From positions 434,001 through 498,000 of the forward strand of contig JAGFMI010000014.1 in the NCBI GenBank assembly GCA_021030905.1: a DNA stretch of 64,000 nucleotides, written 5' to 3'. Of this stretch, positions 1 to 12,013 are shown one piece after another. The notes beneath the pieces were generated by a model. It ran no database searches, was not told the DNA's origin, and worked only from the letters and a program-made list of their open reading frames with translations. A program made the position numbers and the translations under genes. How positions within the stretch are numbered: the first letter of the stretch is position 1; each line of letters opens with the position of its first letter. Origin of the DNA: Pyrenula massariospora (lineage: Eukaryota > Ascomycota > Eurotiomycetes > Pyrenulales > Pyrenulaceae).

Positions 1-2
1 CT

Positions 3-335
3 ACCAAGTCAAGCAGGCCTTCCCTCTCTCTGCCCTCACCAGCCGCGTTACCTCGGACTCCCATTTCCCCAACTCCCACAAGTCCGACGGCCCGCAACAC
101 AAGACTCAACCAGCGGGGCTACTCTACCATGCAACAACCAACATTTGCCTACGCAAACCATAGCTCGGCAAAGAGTATCCTCAAGAAGGGCGCGTCACCT
201 AGCTCTGCCAGCAAGCGTGCCAAGTTCAGCACTGAACCGACCATCTACTGCGTCACTCCCATCGAGAGGACCGAAGACTACTACGGTGACTACGTCAAGA
301 TGTCGCGTGAGGAACGCCGATGGCAAGTGAGGTGA
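3..335 (+). CDS. C-terminal part of a disordered fungal protein (5' end outside window)
   Basis: The frame is open from the left edge to a TGA at 333-335, so this is the 3' end of a gene that starts upstream; the ATG at 129 is probably internal. The visible 110 residues are rich in Ser, Pro and Thr, then carry SILKKG, a basic KRAKF stretch and a charged end (YYGDYVKMSREERRW). The arrangement ILK-(K/R)-x-x-F, acidic/aromatic tail resembles conserved ends of uncharacterised Pezizomycotina proteins, and KRAKF is loosely like a PP1-docking motif, although the usual Val/Ile is missing. No domain or function can be assigned. An intron just upstream of the window is possible. Confidence 0.55.
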   Translation, partial: TKSSRPSLSLPSPAALPRTPISPTPTSPTARNTRLNQRGYSTMQQPTFAYANHSSAKSILKKGASPSSASKRAKFSTEPTIYCVTPIERTEDYYGDYVKMSREERRWQVR

Positions 336-2654
336 AGGTTCAATTATTACATGGGATTGTTAGATAAACTCGACTACATCAGGGCCCGGCCCTGCACCTT
401 CTCTCCATTAGGGCAATGGGAGACTTCGCTTCCTCACCGAGGCACGGCACTTGGGTGGGGTGATGCTGTTACGACATGACGAGAAGCTTCTTTTCTTCCT
501 GCAGGGCACAACTAGGCAGACCTACTTTGGAAAGTCAATGTTCTTGCAAATGTATGATATTACAGATCGAGCTTAGGATTATGTAACCGAACGACTACTC
601 AGACGAGTTCTACAGAGACCACTGTTAATGCAATTACTTTCTTGCACTGCTTGTACCTGTTCATAAATTCATCGTGATTCTCTTGTAGGCTCACTATCGG
701 ATATCACGAGGTGAACATTGAAGGGGTTTGAGACAATTGAGGACTCCCAATCCCCTTTGTTAATTAACATTAATTTGATGTTGGCACTGTCACCAAATTC
801 AATTGCTCCCCAATTTAGTAGGTCAATCGAGAGCAGAAATTCAGTTTAGGCACGTGACCGGTCCGTGTTCGCCCTCGCCCAAAGTGGACGCCTTCCACCC
901 GTTACCTGACTCTTGGCGACATGTTCGGATGAATTTTGTCTGAGCGGCCGCTGTTTGACCTACACAGTCTTGATGTGGTTTTTGGTCTATTGCCTCAGCT
1001 CCAGCCATGACGATGAGACCTTATTAAAGAAACACCCTTCCTTTGCTGTAAGGGTGTTCTCTATTTTCTGCCAAAATCTATATTCGCGAGAGTGCTGCAT
1101 AGTGGAAATGCAGGGGTTTTCTTTTGCAGGCCTAAAATACAGACGACACAGATATATCGCTATTAGTAGCACCTTAATACCGACCTCTCCAACACGTTCG
1201 ATGCGGATGCCAAGAGGAGGAACTTGGGGGCCAAGCGCACCGCAAGCGACAGGCACTGGCTCGGCAAAGAGCACGGATCACAACGTTATAGGCAACATGG
1301 CTTCAGAGACTGTTTGAAGACTTGCGCCTGGTTCTCGAGCGGTTCCAAAGGATCTAAATGTTTTAGGTCAATACGTCTAGAATTGCGGCACTGCACGGCG
1401 GGTAGAAGCAGGAGCCAAGGCTGGCGCTTCACACCTGGATGCAGGTACAGCACGACCAGATCATGGGTGTGCAGGAGCTGTGCCGCAAAAGGGGGTGCTC
1501 TGAGCAAAAGCTAAATCCCGCAGTCGATCATGGAGAAGCTCACCGGTCGGGGCTGTCGCTATCTGTATGGCAGTTATGGTGGTGTTCGTGCGACCCCCCC
1601 GGGAGTGCGGGCGCTAACACCCTGCCAAGGCGATCTATTTCTGGAGAGTGGGTGCGTCAGCGCGCCGACGACTGCTTCGCTGTTCTCAACGCCGACGAAC
1701 CACAAGCCGGCCAGCCCTGGCCTCACGCGCCGGCCGTCGTCGCGACCGTCGCTTTTTTCGACCTATTTGACGTTGGAAGCCACCGACATAGCCCACTGCA
1801 GCCAGTAGGAAGTCCTTCCCCCCGCCGCCGACTGGCAATATCAGATCCAGAATGTGCGTGCTATTCGCACCGCGTTTGCCTGCCTACCGGAATCGCGCCG
1901 GGCTCGAGGAGACGACCGGGGATCCGGAGACGAAAATAGCCTCTCTGTGCCCTCCTTTCTCTGCCCAGAGGCGCCCCCCAAAAGACTGCGCATGCAGTTG
2001 TATCTGTCAGCAAAAGCCTTCAGCAGAGCAGTGTTGTATGCGCAGGCCAACTTCGCGGGCTTTGCAAGAAATCCTATGTTCCTATGTCTCAGAAGCTCTC
2101 TGCCATTGAAACGCTCTCGAACCAAGCTCCGCCACCGGTTGTGGCCCCGACGACCCAGCAGGCCCCGTTGTGACCGCATCAAAGAACACCGGGTCATGAC
2201 CGTTGCGGCTCCGCACTGCGCGTTTGACTGGCCGCCCCCAGAGCCTCTTTTCAGCCGCCGGACCGGTCCATTCTTATCATGCTATCCCCTCTAAAATAAG
2301 ACGCTTTCGGTGCACACTACGCCCGGATAGCGCAAGCTCGCGCTTTCCGTCTAAGGAGATGGCGTGAGTTTGAAACGCGAGGTCACCTCTGCGGCCAATG
2401 TTTGCGCCCCGCTGTCCTTCCGCCAGCACCACCTCACGCACAACGTGAAACAACCTTATCAGGTACCTCAATGTCAATAGCCGCGCTGGAGATCGTCAGA
2501 GACTCGTTGCAGTTGCCGCGTCTCATGCTTCTGTCGTTGACGCCCGCGTGTTTCTATTTATCGTGAACTCATATTCTTAATGGTATAAAGTCATTGCTTT
2601 CGAAGGAGTTGTTATGGCCAAACTCCCCAAGTCTACACACTCGTTTCCGCCCCT
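336..2654. other. intergenic, no gene recognised
   Basis: About 2.3 kb without a convincing gene. The part from about 1200 to 2350 is GC-rich and carries overlapping open frames on both strands (for example 1439-1939 plus, 1841-2197 minus), but they have low-complexity Arg/Ser-rich translations and no recognisable domain. A CACGTG palindrome lies at 851-856. The part next to the Myb gene is probably its leader and promoter. Confidence 0.5.
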
Positions 2655-3646
2655 GTGTCTTACCAAGCACCCACCTGCACCCAATTCTCAGCCTCATCTA
2701 ATCATATTCCACCTAATCCTAATACGTGCATATCTTTCTTTGGTTCCAGATCCGACCCCGGTGGTTGCATCGCTCTCCATTCGTTACCGTATTGTCCGGC
2801 ACTTGCGGCCGTTATCAGGCCTGTTTCTTCTTCCCCGACCCAAGTGGCTATGCCAAAAGCGCCCGCAGACAGACAACACAGGAGATCAGCTCCATATCTA
2901 GCCAACGCCAATATAAACATGGCCGCGCAAGTTGCGCCATCATTCTTGCCGATGGGTCCTGGTCCTTCTTGGTCGTCCCACGCTTACCATCATCAACCCG
3001 TTCTTCAATTGATCCCGCCAAATACTCTTCCCCATCATACCATGGCGTCAATGCAGACGCCAAACACGCCATCCCAACCGACATCGACGGGGCCTTGGAA
3101 TCCGACGGAAGACGAGATTCTGATGGCAGCTCGAAGAAGCGGTGCCGGGTGGTCGCAAATTCAAGAGAAGCACTTTCCTCACAAGTCTGCGAACGCTTGT
3201 CGGAAACGATTCGAACGGCTCCAGTCGAAACACAAAGCCGACGAGTGGGACGAGCACAGGCTCACAGAGCTTGCTGTCGGGTACCGAGATCTCCGCGAGA
3301 AGATCTGGAGCCCGTTAGCAGAGCGGACAGGAGAGAAGTGGGAACACGTGGAAAAAGCAGTGAGTATTTCCGACCTGCTTCTTTTTGACACAACGATCTG
3401 ACAACGTTATAGTGCATGAATCAAGGAATTAGGAATCTGCAGAATCTGGCCGCCAACCCACGTCGTGCCAATAGGGGTCATTCGAGGTATGGCAGACACG
3501 AACAGCATTTCACTCCGCCGCAAGACGAGAATGACCTACACGATGATAGTGGCCTTGGCGGCATGTCGGGAGAGGTCGAGTCACGGCGATCAAGCGGAGG
3601 CGGAATGCCGGGCTGGGCGCAGATTCTCCAACCTCCGAGACCTTAG
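2655..3646 (+). CDS. Myb/SANT-like DNA-binding protein
   Basis: Two exons, 2655-3359 and 3413-3646, joined in phase 0 over a 53-bp intron (GTGAGT donor, TTATAG acceptor). Exon 1 carries a SANT/Myb-like helix-turn-helix (GPWNPTEDEILMAARRSGAGW, then FPHKSANACRKRFERL), with spaced Trp residues (GPW, GAGW) as expected for a Myb repeat, and a second Trp-containing segment (IWSPLAERTGEKWEHVEKAC) that the splice completes. The C-terminus is polar and disordered (SSGGGMPGW). The family is common in Pezizomycotina as Myb-domain regulators of unknown target. The start is uncertain: 2655, a Met at about 2850 or one at 2919 are all possible, and the first 65 residues look like translated leader. Nuclear location is inferred. 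Confidence 0.75.
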
Positions 3647-4395
3647 TTCACGATGACCGTTTCTTTCAGCGCGCATGGGATACGTAGGTGATGTGATTTC
3701 GAGATACCTGGGAACTGGTGGACGGAGAGTCTGACGGACATTTTTATGGGCGACGGCTATCATGACCTCACTTTCTCTTGTACAACATTGACCCTAAAAC
3801 CCTTTCTGGGAGGATACCACGGGTGGCGGCTGGGAATTGGTGCATTTTCAGGATAGACGACTTACTTCACATTGTATATCATAATTCTCTCATTAGCTGA
3901 CCAATTTTAATGACAGACACTAGATTCTGAGATGGGAGCCTTACACGTGGACACAATATCCTATCAGATACGGCCATCTCGGCCGAGCTGAAAGGTTTGA
4001 CAGATGTTGAACGAGTTGTCGGGTAACCTGCCACAATGAAGTTGTAGGTCCCTGGCGATGGGAAACTTTAGAATTGGAGCTACGGAACCATGCGAGGAGC
4101 TTTCGGCTGGTAGCACCAACATTTTTTTGGAGTGTATAAACAGAGATAAAAATGATCTTGCAGCAGACCTACCTTTCTTTGCTATTCTTCATATCCCTAA
4201 ATAACTGCAGATTTCCAGAATAGTGAAAAATACGCTTTCTACCCCTAAAGTTAGTTCACCGACAGTCCAGACGACCCCAAAAATTTCCTGACAGAACTCT
4301 GATTACAACCTGCTTAGCAGGCAACGCGTCTTTGATCTATCGCTCCACCTGACCTTCTCCCACTGCCTGCATACTTTGTGTAAGGACCTACAGCT
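3647..4395. other. intergenic between Myb and carrier genes
   Basis: The stretch is AT-richer than its neighbours and holds the Myb 3' region and the promoter and leader of the carrier gene. A pyrimidine-rich tract precedes the carrier ATG. No gene was seen. Confidence 0.5.
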
Positions 4396-6600
4396 ATGGC
4401 GACCATCAAAGACTCTGTAAAGGAGTCCTTGGTCGGCACAACGCAGGAACCCCAACTCTCGCAGCAGGTCCGACAAAATTTCCTGCAACATGCCAAAAAA
4501 GACGAAAATGGAGAGCTTTATATGGAGGAAGAAGATTTCGTCGATGCTATAGCTCCCAAAGGGGAAGACTATGTATGTTGCTAAAATCTGGCACGGTCAC
4601 AGATCTCCTATTCCGTTGCCTCAGCTGACCTTTGGTCCGCCTTAGCACAAAATCAAACGCGAACAATATGCTATTCTCTTCCAAGTCGCCGATCGTCGCA
4701 ATAATGGCAGAATCAGCTTACACGACTGGGCAACCTTCGAGCACTTGTTAGCTAAGCCCGATGCAGAGTATGAAATCCCGTTTCGGTTATTTGACCGAGA
4801 AGGGACTGGCATCATCAAGTACGAGAATTTCCTAAAGCTCTACGCAATGAACAAAGGTGCCGAGTCTATACCATTCGACTGGGAATCCGAATGGGCATCA
4901 TTATACATTGGCGGGAAGAAAAGGAGGCATGATATGACGTATCCGCAATTCGCCCAGATGTTGCGAGGGCTCCAGGGCGAGCGGATACGACAAGCATTTC
5001 AGAAATTCGATAAGGATGGCGATGGCTACATTGAGCCTGAAGACTTTCAACGCATCATCCTCGAAGTTGCCAGGCATAAGCTCTCGGACCATCTCCTAGA
5101 AAATCTGCCAACGCTATGCAACATCTCGGCAGGTAGCAAGATATCATACGCAAATGTTAGAGCCTTTCAAAATGTGATCCGAGAGATGGACCTGGTTGAC
5201 CTCATCATTCGCAACGCTACTTCTAAATCAGACGATGGCAAGATCACACGGACGGATTTCCTCAACGAGGCTGCCAGAATAACCCGGTTTTCCAACTACA
5301 CACCCATGGAGGCAGACATTCTATTCCACTTTGCGAGCTTAGACGCGCCGTCTGGACGGCTGGGTCTCTCTGACTTTGCAAAGGTTCTTGACGCGAGCTG
5401 GCAAACTGCTGGTAACCAACTCGGTGCTGCTGTGGAGACGGCATCGAAAGCAGTTTCTTCTTCGAAGAGATTCCTTCACGCTGTACTCGAATCGGCACAT
5501 CATTTTGCTCTTGGTAGTATTGCCGGTGCATTCGGCGCGTTCATGGTGTATCCCATCGACCTAGTCAAGACTCGGATGCAGAATCAGAGAAGCTCCCGAG
5601 TCGGCGAAAGACTTTACAACAACAGCATCGACTGCGCAAGAAAAGTTGTCAGAAATGAAGGGTTTAGGGGAATTTATTCGGGAGTCCTGCCTCAATTGTT
5701 GGGAGTCGCACCTGAGAAGGCCATCAAACTTACTGTCAACGACCTCGTTCGAGGTACATTCACAGACAAGGAAACCGGTCGCATCCCACTAACATATGAG
5801 ATTCTTGCCGGTGGTACTGCCGGTGGATGTCAAGTGGTCAGTCTACTCAAATCTTTCCGCAAACTGTTCGCTAATCTCCAGCATAGGTCTTCACCAACCC
5901 TCTCGAAATCGTCAAAATCCGTCTCCAAGTCCAAGGCGAGCTATCTAAACGCTCTGACGCCGTTCCCAAACGCTCTGCCCTATGGATTATCCGCAATCTT
6001 GGCGTTATTGGCCTCTACAAGGGTGCATCTGCCTGCTTACTCCGCGACATCCCTTTCTCAGCAATATACTTCCCAACTTATGCGCACCTCAAGAAAGACT
6101 TGTTCGGTGAAGGGCCACAGAAACGGTTAGGCGTCGTACAGCTGTTGACCGCGGGCGCGATTGCGGGGATGCCGGCGGCGTATTTGACAACGCCATGTGA
6201 TGTAATTAAAACGAGGTTGCAGGTTGAGGCTAGGAAAGGGGAGCAGACATATAATGGCTTGGTCGACTGTGCGCGGAAAGTGTACCGAGACGAAGGATTT
6301 AAGGCGTTTTTCAAGGGCGGGCCAGCACGAATCTTAAGATCCTCTCCTCAATTTGGATTCACACTTGCGGCGTATGAGGTCTTGTCGAAAATGCTCCCCA
6401 TGCCAGGGAGCGCAGAGGCTGAGATGCAGAAAAACCTTACGGGGAGAGTGGAGCCTGGTGTTGGTTTGAGAGAAGCTAACGCACCACTGCCATACTTACG
6501 GTCGAGAAACGCTCTGAAGATTATCCTCGACCTTGACGAAAATTTCGGACGGATCAAAATTCCCAATGGGCGGAGTTGGTTGGGCTTACCTAGCAAATAA
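4396..6600 (+). CDS. agc1: Calcium-binding mitochondrial aspartate-glutamate carrier (Aralar/citrin type)
   Basis: Exons 4396-4572, 4646-5836 and 5887-6600 (both introns phase 0; donors GTATGT and GTCAGT) give 693 residues, the usual length for fungal Aralar-type carriers. The N-terminal half is an EF-hand domain; one canonical loop, [12 protein letters not shown], sits near residue 182, with degenerate hands before it ([12 protein letters not shown]). The C-terminal half has the three mitochondrial-carrier repeats with PxD/ExxK signatures: [21 protein letters not shown] and [10 protein letters not shown]. The family exchanges aspartate for glutamate plus a proton across the inner membrane and feeds the malate-aspartate shuttle; calcium on the EF-hand side regulates it. 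The last roughly 60 residues after the third repeat are a poorly conserved polar tail. Confidence 0.93.
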
Positions 6601-7098
6601 AGGAATGGTTCCGGCTGCGTGTTGAGCGGAGGTCTTGAGAAGGACACGGCATGGCTTTCACCGCCCCCACTTGAAGGTTCGAAAACGAATACTGTCGACA
6701 CTCATAATGTACAGCACGCTCTTTGGCGTTGAGCAGCATGGCGTACGGGTTTGGCATTGGTTCCGACCGCCGAAGCGATAGAACGTTCGTCACATCCGAT
6801 AGACTGGGCTTGGCTGGCGATATGATTATGCTTTGAATACACGTTTGATGTTGTGCATTAGACTTGAGATCTGTGGAGGTTTTGACTTAGGAACATATTG
6901 CAATAGAAGTGGTAGCACATCGAATTATTAGATTGTCTTTGATCCCGTGATCGCGCGTATCGCGTCCCTTCCCCACGCGTCCAATCGCCAATCGTGGCGT
7001 GCTCCGTTTTTTAGGCAGAATGCGCAGGTAATCGAATCTTTCCATGGGACAGACTTGAAAATGCCAGTGCCTCTGCCTTTGCAGCCCTCAGATATGAC
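6601..7098. other. intergenic between carrier and FAN1
   Basis: About 500 bp holding the carrier 3' region and the FAN1 promoter. No gene was seen. Confidence 0.5.
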
Positions 7099-9726
7099 AT
7101 GTCGACTATGCAGCTGCCAGCATCTGGTCAAACAATTGCGCACCCCCAGTCTACGAATTTCTACACCGACAGGGACTTCCCAACTCCACCCCCGAAGCGG
7201 CTGAAGCGACTGGACAGCACCTGTAGCTCTCGAGGCTCGGATCCTGAAGATGACGACGAAGTTCAAAGTGTTGGGTCTCCTAGACTCAACCCTTCTCACA
7301 GGACTGAGATACCGGACTCGGAAGAAGAAGAAGATTATGTCGTCCCCCAAATTGGGAGCCAGACGGAACTTGAAACCTCACTGCCACCAGTCAAGACGGA
7401 CAAGGAAGCTATCGAGGCTTATGAAGCTTACCGCGCGGCTGAAGAAAAGGAGACAGAGCTTTCGCTGCCAGATAGGCTAAGAAAAAGGTCGTGGCAGAAA
7501 GGCCGAAGCTCGATTTACGTTGATGCGTTCAATCTTGCGCTTAGGACTGTCCTAGAGGAAGAGGCACATCTGTTCAATGAGGCAGAGCTTATTCTCTTTG
7601 GTTACTGGAAGAATCTGAGTTATGAGGCTCAATATTTGTATGTCCGGCTATTTCTGCGGAAGACCAGCGCATGGCATCGCATCAACCGTTTGACGTACTA
7701 TTCCGACGTTGCGGACATGGATGCCGCAGTTGCTGAACTACAATCGGAACGCGAGCTACCTTGTCCCTTACATATGGCTCTAGAGACTCCAGGGGAGGCC
7801 GAAAAGCCTTTAGGCATGGAGCTCGCAGAAACTTTTCAGTTCGCTCAATGCTCGCAGCAGGAAATCAACAGCTTGGAAGAGGCAAGCAGTTTGCTCCTGC
7901 TAGATGAATTGAAGGTCATTGCTAAAGACGCAAGGGTGCAAGGCAAGAACAAGAGAGAACTGCTGCGTGCTCTGCGGGACACCAGTGGCAAACAGACCGG
8001 ACTGGGCTTCCGCGGCATGAAGCGCTCAGATACCGAGGAGTCTGTGACTTCAGATCACTGCACAACGCCTACCACGGACGTAGATAATGGAGACGACGTA
8101 GTTGACAAAGGTAATCGAGACGCGCATTTCACGCGCAAAATTCTTGATCACACAGGCAAGTGCATCCGATTGTCTCTCGCTCCCTTGAAGCTGTTTGAAA
8201 GGGTGCACTTAGTGTTTTATCGAAGCACAGAGTGGACTGAGAAGTCATTGACTACGATCATTCTCGCAAAGATCTCCCGTCGTAATTTTCCAACATATCT
8301 GGTAAGTCGCTCGAGCACGATCTTCACGTCGCGGGTTCTGCTACTTGAATTCGAAGCGAGCCTTCGTGTACAGTTCAACGTAGACAACATCCTTGAATTC
8401 AACGGCAATCCCGGCAACGCAGGCCTAGAACAGGTCAAGGCGATCATGGAAGAGGTCTACCCCCGCTGGAGAGTTCTCCTAGCAGAAGAACAGCGCAAAG
8501 AGGAGCGAGTATACGAAAGCGGTGAAGGAGCCTACCTCCGCCGCTTCAGCCCTGCGTGGGTATATACCCGTATCATCCACAAAGGTCTCTACCCTTTAGG
8601 ACGCTTCAAAGAGCACAAACGCGAGCACGAAATCCTTGTCGAACTCCTAGATCAACGATTATTCCACCCATCACGAAGAGGGGCGTGGTATCAACGCAAA
8701 GCCTTGCTCGAGGAGCACTACATGCATGCCCTGACTAAGATCGATGGACGGACCGACGACTCTCAGAAAAAGCATTGGAAAAGAATTGCCCTCAGGACCT
8801 GCGAGACCGGCCTCGAAGACCGAGAATGCCACCTAATCTACCACTACGACCTACAAAAACGCATCAGGAAGCTCGAGCGACAGCTCAAGATCCCCGTCCG
8901 GGAACAACACGACTTTGGCCTCGTGTCGCTCGTCAAACCCGTCGAGCGGACCGTGGAAGGGATCCGCGTCGAAAAAGAAGACCGCCCCTCCTCTTCCACC
9001 TCCCGCCGCGGAAGCGACGCAATCGCCACCCCGGCGAAACAACGCGGCGGGGCCAAGACGGTGTGGATCGACACGCGCGAAGGCGGCGGCGAGTGCTCGG
9101 TCGAGGCCATGTGCCTCTCGCACTACCACGACGCGGGCTGGAAGGGCTACCACAGCGAGGGCGGCATCGTGCGCACCCTCTTCGCCTACCTCTTCTACGA
9201 CATCCTGTTCACCTATGTGCCCAACGTGTTTCAGACCGAGTACCAGACCGCCCCGCTGGATCTGTTTACGGACGCTTTCTACCCCACGCGGCTGTCGGAG
9301 ATCAACCACCGTCTTGCGGAGATTTCGAACGGGGCTGCCCCGGAGATTGTGCGCGCGGTGCACGACCGGCACGCGGAGGCAAGGACGTGCTGCGTGGGGC
9401 TGGACTGGGAGTTTGCGCTGGACGATCTGCTGGAGATTGTTGAGTGCTTTCAAGGCGAGGCGTTGGCGACGATCTGCAAGGTCATGGCGCAGGAGTATTC
9501 GGCGAGGGGGGGTGGGGTGCCGGATCTGTTTCTGTGGCGGACTGGGGTGGGACGTGGAGAGGGGGAGGAGGAGGGAGAGAGGGGGGAGGTGATGTTTGTG
9601 GAGGTCAAGAGTGAGAATGATCGGTTGAGCGATACGCAGAGGCTGTGGGTGCATGTGTTGAGTGGGGCGGGGGTGAGGGTTGAGCTTTGCCATGCGGTTG
9701 CGGGGGAGGTGAGGGTTGTGAGATGA
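7099..9726 (+). CDS. fan1: Fanconi-associated nuclease 1 homologue (VRR-NUC domain)
   Basis: A single exon of 875 codons. The product resembles FAN1, a structure-specific nuclease that cuts 5' flaps and unhooks DNA interstrand crosslinks in the nucleus. The N-terminus is acidic and disordered (polyglutamate and Ser-rich). A SAP-like segment LLLDELKVIAKDARVQGKNK lies near residue 275, the TPR-like middle contains YTRIIHKGLYPLGRFKEHKR, and the C-terminus is a VRR-NUC fold with the PD-(D/E)xK elements G-V-P-D (Asp809) and E-V-K (Glu835, Lys837), followed by NDRLSDTQRLWV. All catalytic residues expected for the family are present. An acidic/Gly insert (GRGEGEEEGERGE) separates the two catalytic motifs. 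A GTAAGT-like string at about 8302 is not used as a donor because the frame continues with conserved sequence. The upstream ATG context is unremarkable. Confidence 0.92.
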   Translation: MSTMQLPASGQTIAHPQSTNFYTDRDFPTPPPKRLKRLDSTCSSRGSDPEDDDEVQSVGSPRLNPSHRTEIPDSEEEEDYVVPQIGSQTELETSLPPVKTDKEAIEAYEAYRAAEEKETELSLPDRLRKRSWQKGRSSIYVDAFNLALRTVLEEEAHLFNEAELILFGYWKNLSYEAQYLYVRLFLRKTSAWHRINRLTYYSDVADMDAAVAELQSERELPCPLHMALETPGEAEKPLGMELAETFQFAQCSQQEINSLEEASSLLLLDELKVIAKDARVQGKNKRELLRALRDTSGKQTGLGFRGMKRSDTEESVTSDHCTTPTTDVDNGDDVVDKGNRDAHFTRKILDHTGKCIRLSLAPLKLFERVHLVFYRSTEWTEKSLTTIILAKISRRNFPTYLVSRSSTIFTSRVLLLEFEASLRVQFNVDNILEFNGNPGNAGLEQVKAIMEEVYPRWRVLLAEEQRKEERVYESGEGAYLRRFSPAWVYTRIIHKGLYPLGRFKEHKREHEILVELLDQRLFHPSRRGAWYQRKALLEEHYMHALTKIDGRTDDSQKKHWKRIALRTCETGLEDRECHLIYHYDLQKRIRKLERQLKIPVREQHDFGLVSLVKPVERTVEGIRVEKEDRPSSSTSRRGSDAIATPAKQRGGAKTVWIDTREGGGECSVEAMCLSHYHDAGWKGYHSEGGIVRTLFAYLFYDILFTYVPNVFQTEYQTAPLDLFTDAFYPTRLSEINHRLAEISNGAAPEIVRAVHDRHAEARTCCVGLDWEFALDDLLEIVECFQGEALATICKVMAQEYSARGGGVPDLFLWRTGVGRGEGEEEGERGEVMFVEVKSENDRLSDTQRLWVHVLSGAGVRVELCHAVAGEVRVVR

Positions 9727-10214
9727 GGATAGGAGGTGGGTGGATGGCTGTGGAATGTTTGCAGGATGGAGAGGAATTGTGGTGGTTGGTTATAATGATG
9801 ATCGATGTGAATGATTGAGGGTTGTCGCTTAATCTGTGAAATCATGCCATGCCATGTTGATGAAAGATATCAACGAGTAATGATTGCATCGATTGCAAGA
9901 TGGGGCGAAAGATTGCATGTCTTGTTTTCACGAGAACATTCAGAATTCCTTCCATTGATCCGTTGCGGACAGAGTCCTATCATACATCGTTCTATCTAGG
10001 TAGATAGCAAGGCCAATATTTGACTCCCTTATAATATGATATGATGTTTCAAACGTATACTGGCGCACTCTCTCTGCCAGCGCTCCCGTCCTCCATCTTC
10101 CCGTTCCCTCGCTTTCGACATTAGCATAACAGGCTTGGTAGGTATATATACAACCCAACTCTCCCTCAATACCCCTACCACCCTTTCCACCCCAGCCAGA
10201 GAAACCCCATTCCT
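9727..10214. other. intergenic between convergent fan1 and GH43 genes
   Basis: A 3'-to-3' spacer of about 490 bp, AT-rich in the middle, so it should hold the poly(A) regions of both genes. Nothing else was seen. Confidence 0.5.
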
Positions 10215-11474
10215 TCACACCCCCGCAAGCAACGCCTCCACCTTCTGCCTCGCCTTCCTGACCAGCCCCTTCGCACCACCCCCATGCTGACCGGGCGTAA
10301 TACGCATCTGCTCATCACAGCACAGGACCGTCAGCCTCCGGCCAAAGACCTCAGGGCCCATGTCGCAGCAGTACGCCTTGCGGTTGTTCCAGCCGTCCGT
10401 CGGCGAGCCGGTGGCGTGGAAGACGCACATCAGCGTATCTGGTGGGGTGGATGGGTGGTTGATGAAACTAGGAAATTTCACCGGATTAGCTGATATCTAA
10501 GGAGCAGTGGAGGGGAGATTTACGAAGCGTGCCCCGGGCCATGCGGGCCACGGTTCCCCTGAGGATCGCTGACGAGCAGGGGACTGTACCACTTGTCCCA
10601 GCAGGACGGGTCGAGGGGGTTGGGGCCGACGAGCTGGACGACGCCGAGCCTGTAGTCGCGGGTCCAGGAGCCGTTGGCGCTGTAGACGATGCCGGTGAAG
10701 GTGGGGGTGGAGACGAATTGGGGGCCCTCGTTTATGCCTCTGTCGTTGCCGATGCGCTCCCAGGGGAGGGTGGGTTTGGAGAGGGTGATGAGGGTGGAGG
10801 GGATGGCTTCGGTGGGGGAGGAGAGCTCGATGAGGAGGAGGTCTTGTTCCGTGTCGGAGTGGTCACCGGCGGGCCAGCCGGACCAGCAGCAGTAGAGTTT
10901 GGGGCCGTGGGGGAAGACGGTGGCGTCGATGGCCCAGTGGTCGGGGAGACCTTTGAGGGGGCCGAGGAAGGTCCAGGTGCCGGCGTTCATAGGGTCGGGG
11001 CAGGAGGAGCGGAGAACGAGGGTGCGGTGGGAGCGATTTCCTTGGTCTGGATGGGCTCCACTCACGTAGACTGGGAGGGAGGTGAGTTAGCTGTAGTATG
11101 GAGGGTAGTGTATGTTTCGGGCAAGTGATACATACTGTACCAGCCAGAGGAGTGGCCGCTTATCCAGTGCAGCTCTGGTGCCCATACATCTGCTGACCAG
11201 GGAGATCCGGGGGCAGGTTGCCTCAGATACTGTCAGAGCGGTTGAGATAACGTTAAAAAGGGATTTACCAGACGCAGCTCTTTTGGCAGTTCTCAAATGA
11301 AGTCGCCGAAGGGGAGCTCCAAATCTCAACCCGGTTGCCCAATGTAAAGGTCTAACAATGTCAAAGAGGAATATTGAAATGACTGAAGCCTTGTCATACT
11401 AGATAGTAGCAATTTTGACCTGCGACCATCCAAGGATCTGGCGTGTCGACATTGCACAGAGGACCGTGCGGCAT
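10215..11474 (-). CDS. Glycoside hydrolase family 43 protein (arabinanase/arabinofuranosidase-like)
   Basis: Five exons read on the minus strand: 11474-11400, 11351-11269, 11221-11136, 11070-10524 and 10467-10215, with introns of 47-65 bp; the phases agree and give 347 residues, normal for a single-domain GH43 five-bladed propeller. Visible family landmarks are PDPW with the catalytic-base Asp13, WAPELHWISG, WAIDATVF (the pKa-modulating Asp) and NEGPQ (general-acid Glu), then GPGHASF near the end. Members remove arabinose or xylose units from plant cell-wall polysaccharides, or act on related intracellular oligosaccharides. No signal peptide precedes the first catalytic residue, so either the enzyme is cytosolic or a leader exon upstream was missed. 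Substrate cannot be told from sequence alone. Confidence 0.86.
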
Positions 11475-12013
11475 CTTAGATAGAAAGCGAGAAAAAGAAG
11501 AGAAAACAGAGGGAATAACAGGGCTAAGGGCGAAAGACAAGAACGAAACCTTCAGACTAGAGCTTCATACAACGGCGAGATACCACCAGCACGCACGAAA
11601 GAATTTCGAGAAGTCGATATTGTATTTGAATATGTTGATGACTGACGTAGTCCGCTCTTGCCAAATGAAACCGTTGACGACTCAACGCGGTGGACCTTCA
11701 TTCTAACTTCCTCCGCAATTCTTTCGCAAGACGCCAGGGACGAGAAGCACTTCGACTCCTACCCGATGCTCTATCCGTTCTTGACTCTTAAATTTGATCT
11801 GAGGGGATTGGGGGAGATCGCCAAATGCTCCGCAATGAAGTCTAGCGGGATTAAAGAGAAACTTTTTATTTCCATGGGCACGGCCACCTCCTGAACTGGT
11901 CTCCTGGATATGTCTCGTCAGAACGAGCAATCGCTCGAGACCATGGCACTCAGTCCTTTGCCACAATGCCGTTCATTTAAAGCTTCTCTGATGTTTGTAT
12001 CCTAGCATTTCCC
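11475..12013. other. intergenic, divergent promoters of GH43 and membrane protein
   Basis: A shared upstream region of about 540 bp between two divergent genes. Open frames here (11443-11894) are short and lack protein-like features. Confidence 0.5.

Noticed and set aside
913-1317. 134-codon plus-strand frame
   Set aside because: No protein-like features; overlaps minus-strand frames of equal quality.
1439-1939. Long GC-rich frame that could be a gene
   Set aside because: Overlaps several other frames, Arg/Ser/Pro-rich, no domain and no ATG context or splice support.
8775-9693. Several long frames on both strands across the fan1 3' half
   Set aside because: Shadows of the GC-rich fan1 coding sequence; the fan1 frame has conserved catalytic motifs.
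10529-11128. Plus-strand frame of 199 codons over the GH43 gene
   Set aside because: It is the shadow of GH43 exon 4, rich in Gly and Val from its G-rich codons, with no signature.
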